From Parvibaculum sp. (lineage in GTDB: Bacteria; Pseudomonadota; Alphaproteobacteria; Parvibaculales; Parvibaculaceae), in the NCBI RefSeq assembly GCF_030651915.1, contig NZ_JAUSBV010000005.1, positions 310,001-374,000 of the forward strand: DNA of 64,000 bases, read 5' to 3'. Numbering within the stretch: position 1 is the first letter of the stretch; each line of letters starts with the position of its first letter. A model generated the notes under the pieces. The model did not search any database. It was not told the origin of the DNA and worked only from the letters and a program-made list of their open reading frames with translations. Of this stretch, positions 59,469 through 64,000 are shown piece after piece. The position numbers and the translations under genes are program-made.

Positions 59469-61067
59469 CTAGCCTCGCTTCCGGTGAAGCGCCAGAACGC
59501 GCGCGGCGGCGTTGGCACCGGCCTGACCGGGCATCAAGGGGCCCGGATGGGCGCTCGGCGAGCAGACGTAGAAATTCCGGACCGGGGTGTCGTAGCCGCC
59601 GGTTCCGGGCAAGGGGCGGTTGACGAACATCTGGTCGAGCGTCGCCTCGCCATGGGCAATGTCACCGGCGGTCAGACCGATCTCGTTTTCGAGATCGGCG
59701 GCGAGAACAACGTCCCGCGCCACAATGCGACCGGCGAGGCCGGGGCTTGCCGCCTCAAGCCGCGCGACCACGAGATCGCCCAGCGCATCGCGCCGCTCCG
59801 CGGTCCAGGCGCCGTCGTGCAATGTTTGCGGCACATATTGCACCAGTGCCGAGAGCACATGGCAGCCGGCCGGCGCGATGGTCGCATCGGACAAGGAGGG
59901 AATAAGGACTTCGATCAGCGGATCGCGCGGCGGCATATGCGCGCGCCAGTCGTCGAAGGCACGCTGCATGCCGTCCATCGAACCCGCCAGACGCAAACCG
60001 CCCGCGAGCGCCGGGCAGCCTTCCGGCAATGCCGGAAATTCGGGGGTGCCGTCGAGTGCGAGGTTGATCTTGGCCGTCGCGCCCTTCATCCGGAAACGGC
60101 CGACGCGGCCCACCAGACCTTGCGGCAAATCCTTCCATTGAAAGAGGCTGAGGAAGCTGCGCTTCAGATCGAGACCGGAGAGAACGGCACCGGCGGCGAT
60201 TTCCTCGCCATTGGCCAATATCACGCCACGCGCCTTGCGATCCTTCATCGCCACGTCGGTGACTTCGGCTTCCATGCGCAGGCGGCCGCCATGCGCTTCG
60301 ATGACGGCAACGAGTGTCGCTGTCAGCGCCGCCGAACCGCCATGGGGGAGCAGAATGTCGGGCGCGCCGCCAGCGGCATCGCCGCCGGTCGCGAGCCATG
60401 GCGTCAGCAGCCGGCCGGCGCTGCCGGGCGAGAGCGGACCCAGGGTGCCACCCATCATCGCGGCGGCGGCCAGATGCACTTTCACAATGTCGGATTCAAA
60501 ATAGGTGTCGAGAAATTCGGCGGCCGACAGCGTCCACAAATCGAGCGTATCGCGCAGCCGGCCGGCCTCCATCGCGGCCAGCCCATCGGCCAGACCAAGC
60601 CGTGCCTTCAATGCCTTGAAACCGCGGGTCACCGGGAGTTCGGCCGCCGTTTCGAGGCGCGGCCTCAGCAGGCGGGCGGCGCGCAACATGTCGCGGCGAT
60701 AGCGTGTCCAGGCATCGGCATCGCGGCGCGAGAAGCGCGCGATCTCGCGGCGATGAACGGCGCCGTCGCGATAGCCGGCGTGGTGGCGGCCATCGGGAAA
60801 AAGCGTGACGCCGCCTTCGGCGCGAACAAAGCGCAGGCCATGGCGCGCCAGATCGAGATCGGCGACAAGACGCGCCGGCAGACCGCCGGCGCCGAGCAGA
60901 TAGCGCGGCAGACGGAAACCCGGTGCGATCTCATGCGATGCCGACAAGCCGCCCGGCGCCGCATTGCGATCGAGCACAAGAACGCCGAGACCGGCGCGGG
61001 CCAGAGTGGCCGCGGCGGTCAGACCGTTAAGGCCCGCGCCTATGACGATCGCATCGTGACGCTCCAT
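59469..61067 (-). CDS. Phytoene-desaturase-like FAD oxidoreductase (PYROXD2-like), first copy
   Basis: A 532-residue flavoprotein and first gene of the three-gene operon. The FAD loop is IVIGAGLNGLTAAATLAR with LVLDRNAAPGGLSASHE after it. The substrate-domain segments LDLKRSFLSLFQW and NLALDGTPEFPALPEG parallel those of the second copy, so the two arose by duplication or are related subunits. The C-terminal segment (NFYVCSPSAHPGPLMPGQAG) completes the FAD site. Its distinct first Rossmann loop is canonical, whereas the second copy has an altered one. The start MERHDAIV is direct, without a signal. Confidence 0.88.
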   Translation of the reverse strand: MERHDAIVIGAGLNGLTAAATLARAGLGVLVLDRNAAPGGLSASHEIAPGFRLPRYLLGAGGLPARLVADLDLARHGLRFVRAEGGVTLFPDGRHHAGYRDGAVHRREIARFSRRDADAWTRYRRDMLRAARLLRPRLETAAELPVTRGFKALKARLGLADGLAAMEAGRLRDTLDLWTLSAAEFLDTYFESDIVKVHLAAAAMMGGTLGPLSPGSAGRLLTPWLATGGDAAGGAPDILLPHGGSAALTATLVAVIEAHGGRLRMEAEVTDVAMKDRKARGVILANGEEIAAGAVLSGLDLKRSFLSLFQWKDLPQGLVGRVGRFRMKGATAKINLALDGTPEFPALPEGCPALAGGLRLAGSMDGMQRAFDDWRAHMPPRDPLIEVLIPSLSDATIAPAGCHVLSALVQYVPQTLHDGAWTAERRDALGDLVVARLEAASPGLAGRIVARDVVLAADLENEIGLTAGDIAHGEATLDQMFVNRPLPGTGGYDTPVRNFYVCSPSAHPGPLMPGQAGANAAARVLALHRKRG

Positions 61068-61282
61068 GCGTCATTACTCCACACACGCTCCGTTCGCCTC
61101 AGGTTCTACCTACCCGAAACGTGCCGGATTGACACGCTCCCGAGACGAATGCTTCCCGGCGATCCGCTGCATCGCCGTGCGATTTACCATGCATGTCCGG
61201 GATTTCCTTGCCTTCAGCGCGCAAACACAAAGCATGGTTAACGCGCCGTTCGTCCCGGCCAGCATGTCCGCGCTGCAAATTG

Positions 61283-64000
61283 TCAGCCAGCCGGCGTGCC
61301 TGCGGCCGCAACGACGATAGCATCGAACGCCGCGCGCACATGAGCCTGACTTTCGAGCAGTTCGGCTTCGAGCGCGGCGAAGTCGGGCGCGTTGCCGGCG
61401 CGCGCCAGCAGCGCCTTCAGGCCGATCGTCGCTTCGGCCGGATTGAAGACGCCTTCGACGCAGATGCGGATGACCTGCGTCAGATTGTGATTGAGCTCGA
61501 TGGCGGCGACCAGCATGTCGGCGGTATCGGGCGGCAGCAGACCGGCGGCGGCGATGCGCGACAGCGCGGTGCGCGTGTGCGGGTGCAGGATTTCGGGATG
61601 GCCGCTGCCGTGGATCAGTTGCAGGTACTGGCAGATGAATTCGATATCGACCAGTCCGCCGCGCACATGCTTCAACTCCCAGGGATCGGCGCTGACGCGC
61701 TCCCTGGCGATGCGGGCGCGCATGTCGGCGACATCGGCGGCGATTTGCGCCGTGTCGCGGGTGGCGCGCAAGGTTTTGCCGATCGCGCCGGCGACACGCG
61801 CGCGCAGATCTTCGGGGCCGGCAATCGGGCGCGCCCGCGTCAGCGCCATGTGTTCCCAGGTCCAGGCTTCGGTCTGCTGATAGGCGACGAAACTTTCGAA
61901 AGCGGTCGCGATGGGCCCGGCATTGCCGGAGGGGCGCAGACGCATGTCGACTTCGTAGAGCTTGCCTTCAGCGGTCGGCGCGGTCAGCGCACCGATCAAT
62001 TGCTGGCAGACGCGCGCATAATATTGCGCGGCATAGAGCGGGCGTTCGCCATCCGACATCGCGTCGGGATCGTCGAGATCGTAGATCACAATCAGATCGA
62101 GATCGGAACTTGCGCTCATTTCCTCGCTGCCGAGCTTGCCCATGGCAACAACGCAGAAGCGGCCGCCGGGCATGCGTCCATGCTTCTCGGCCACGCGCGT
62201 TTCGGCGACGGGGGCAAGGACCGCCACGAGCTCGGCCGCGAGCGCCGCATAGGCCGGGCCCGCCTCCTCGGCATCGGCGCTGCCGGTCAACACACGCACG
62301 CCAAGACGGAAGCGGTATTCGCGCGCCCAGACGCGCACGAAATCGAGCGTGTCCTGATAGTCGCTGGCGTGAGCCAGCATATCGGCGAGGCTTCGATGCA
62401 GCTCGACCGGATCGGGCAAGCCCTTGAAGAAGTCGGGATCGACGACCGCTTCCAGCACACGCGGGTTCTGACTGAGGTAGCGCGCCAGACGCGGCGCGGT
62501 GCCGCAAATGCCGGCCAGCAGATCGAGCAGGCTCGGATTGGAATAGAGCATCGAGAAAAGCTGCACGCCCGCCGGCAGGCCGGTGAGGAATTTATCGAAA
62601 CGGGAAAAGGCGGTGTCGGGGCTTGAGGTGCGCGAGAGCGCGCGCAGAAGCGCCGGCATCAGGCTGGTCAGCAATTCGCGCGAGCGGGGCGTGCGTGTGG
62701 CGGCGAAGCGGCCCGTGTGCCAACCGCGAATGGCCTCCGACATTTCCGAGACTTTCTCGAAACCGAGACCGCGCAGCGTGTCGAGCGTTTCGGGATCGTC
62801 CTCGGTGCCGGTGAAGACCAGACTGCCGCCGTCCTCGCCGAGCGGCGGCGCCGTCTCGAACAGCTTGGCGTAGTGACCCTGCACGCATTGCAGCCGCTTC
62901 GTCAGTTCTTCCGAAAACGACGCGCGGTTGTCGAAACCCATGAAGCAGGCGACGTGATCGAGCCCCTCGTCTGTCTTCGGCAGCGTGTGGGTCTGCTCGT
63001 CGTCGATCATCTGCAAGCGATGCTCGAGCTTGCGGAGAAAGCGATAGGCTTCCTTCAGTTCCGCCGCCGCTTCGGGCGCGATCCATTGCTTGCGCGCCAG
63101 CTCGTCGAGCATCGCGCAGGTTTGCTTGCCGCGCAGTTCATGATCGCGGCCGCCGGCGATCAATTGCTGCGTCTGAACGAAAAACTCGATCTCGCGGATG
63201 CCGCCGCGTCCGAGCTTGATGTTGTGACCGGCGACGGCGACGACGCCGTGGCCGCCGACGGCGTGGATCTGGCGCTTCATCGAATGAATGTCGTCGATGG
63301 CGGCGTAGTCGAGATTCTTGCGCCAGATATAGGGCGTCAGGATTTTCAGGAAGCGCTCGCCGGCCGCGATGTCGCCGGCGACGGCGCGGGCCTTGATGAA
63401 GGCCGCGCGCTCCCAGTTCTGGCCGCGGCTTTCGTAATAGCTTTCGGCCGCCGGCAGCGATACCGCGACCGGCGTGCCGCCCGGATCGGGGCGCAGGCGC
63501 AGATCGGTGCGGAAGACATAGCCGTCGCCGGTCCGTTCCTGCAGCAGCTTGACGAGGTCCTTGGTCAGGCGGACGAAAAAATCGCCGTCGTCGAGACCCT
63601 GTTTCAACGGCAGCTGGCCGGGCTCGTAGAAGACGACGAGATCGATGTCGCTCGAATAGTTCAGCTCCCGGGCGCCGTATTTGCCCATGCCGAGAATGGC
63701 CAGACCCGAGCCGCGCGCCGAAACCTCTTCCGGTGCGCGGGCGATCTGGCCGCGTCTGGCCGCATCGACGAGGAGCCAGTCGATGCCGGCACCGACCGCC
63801 GCATCGGCGAAGGCGCTCAATGCGCCGGTGACCGCTTCCAGGTCCCAGGCGCCGCAGATGTCCGCCATGGCGATCAGCAGCGCCGCTTCGGACTTGGCCA
63901 TGCGCAGGGCGGCCATGATGTCGGCCTGCGTCGCGCAGGCGGCGGCCCCGTGCACGCGGCCGATCAGATCGTCCAGCGCCGTTTCAGGCGTGTGCAGGAG
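61283..64000 (-). CDS. glnE: Glutamate-ammonia-ligase adenylyltransferase (partial at the right edge)
   Basis: Partial: 905 codons of a normally 950-990-residue protein; the N-terminus lies beyond 64000, and the GTG at 63955 is internal. Two nucleotidyltransferase domains are visible. The N-terminal one (adenylyl removal) has GMGKYGARELNYSSDIDLVV; the C-terminal one (adenylylation) has AMGKLGSEEMSASSDLDLIV. A linker region with SMKRQIHAVGGHGVV and the conserved GRGGIREIEFFVQ lies between. GlnE controls glutamine synthetase by adding or removing AMP in response to PII protein. It is separated by 215 bases from the flavoprotein operon downstream. Confidence 0.96.
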   Translation of the reverse strand, partial: LLHTPETALDDLIGRVHGAAACATQADIMAALRMAKSEAALLIAMADICGAWDLEAVTGALSAFADAAVGAGIDWLLVDAARRGQIARAPEEVSARGSGLAILGMGKYGARELNYSSDIDLVVFYEPGQLPLKQGLDDGDFFVRLTKDLVKLLQERTGDGYVFRTDLRLRPDPGGTPVAVSLPAAESYYESRGQNWERAAFIKARAVAGDIAAGERFLKILTPYIWRKNLDYAAIDDIHSMKRQIHAVGGHGVVAVAGHNIKLGRGGIREIEFFVQTQQLIAGGRDHELRGKQTCAMLDELARKQWIAPEAAAELKEAYRFLRKLEHRLQMIDDEQTHTLPKTDEGLDHVACFMGFDNRASFSEELTKRLQCVQGHYAKLFETAPPLGEDGGSLVFTGTEDDPETLDTLRGLGFEKVSEMSEAIRGWHTGRFAATRTPRSRELLTSLMPALLRALSRTSSPDTAFSRFDKFLTGLPAGVQLFSMLYSNPSLLDLLAGICGTAPRLARYLSQNPRVLEAVVDPDFFKGLPDPVELHRSLADMLAHASDYQDTLDFVRVWAREYRFRLGVRVLTGSADAEEAGPAYAALAAELVAVLAPVAETRVAEKHGRMPGGRFCVVAMGKLGSEEMSASSDLDLIVIYDLDDPDAMSDGERPLYAAQYYARVCQQLIGALTAPTAEGKLYEVDMRLRPSGNAGPIATAFESFVAYQQTEAWTWEHMALTRARPIAGPEDLRARVAGAIGKTLRATRDTAQIAADVADMRARIARERVSADPWELKHVRGGLVDIEFICQYLQLIHGSGHPEILHPHTRTALSRIAAAGLLPPDTADMLVAAIELNHNLTQVIRICVEGVFNPAEATIGLKALLARAGNAPDFAALEAELLESQAHVRAAFDAIVVAAAGTPAG

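Overview
The window is GC-rich DNA that reads as a free-living alphaproteobacterium, probably a Hyphomicrobiales or Parvibaculum-like lineage. The clues are a rhizobial rkp-type capsule cluster, a PleC/DivJ-style sensor kinase, typical alphaproteobacterial intergenic palindromes, and a metabolism rich in acyl-CoA dehydrogenases and a flavin monooxygenase. The exact taxon is inference. No rRNA, tRNA, CRISPR array or transposase was found. GlnE (right edge) and the polyketide synthase (left edge) run off the window.

Bases 1-20400 are a surface-polysaccharide locus. On the plus strand, the end of a reducing type I polyketide synthase overlaps an alpha-oxoamine synthase. Facing it is a tightly overlapping leftward operon: GT2 glycosyltransferase, GNAT, short-chain reductase, LTA-synthase-like sulfatase, KpsS-type transferase, the ABC capsule exporter (KpsM fused to a TPR region, KpsT), KpsE, KpsD, another glycosyltransferase and a lipoprotein. 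Gene content matches the rhizobial rkpA/rkpGHIJ region. The synthase, oxoamine synthase and reductase could together make a sphingoid-like lipid for capsule anchoring. A divergent LpxC paralogue follows.

Bases 20400-25100 hold a Baeyer-Villiger-type monooxygenase, an OmpW porin, an MltF-like lytic transglycosylase preceded by Pho-box-like repeats, and a RidA protein. Bases 25300-30700 are a visibly more A/T-rich defence island: a Gabija-like pair (OLD nuclease plus a short UvrD helicase, leftward) beside a Septu-like pair (PtuA ATPase plus PtuB HNH nuclease, rightward). A long imperfect hairpin lies between them, and direct copies of a palindromic repeat flank the Septu pair. Next come an Rrf2 regulator with an operator on its start codon, a truncated methyltransferase, a secreted protein with PIPG repeats and a YeiH-type transporter, with several palindromic repeat arrays between.

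Bases 34800-64000 look like ordinary chromosome: an acyl-CoA dehydrogenase pair, a beta-lactamase-fold hydrolase, a MarR-controlled RND efflux pump, aminopeptidase N, a PAS histidine kinase, a PuuA/PuuB-like amine catabolism pair, an ECF sigma/anti-sigma/periplasmic sensor operon beside a six-EF-hand protein, a three-gene operon of two phytoene-desaturase-like flavoproteins with a GcvT-like protein, and glnE. A second Pho-box-like triplet lies at 51 kb in a convergent spacer with no gene for it to serve.
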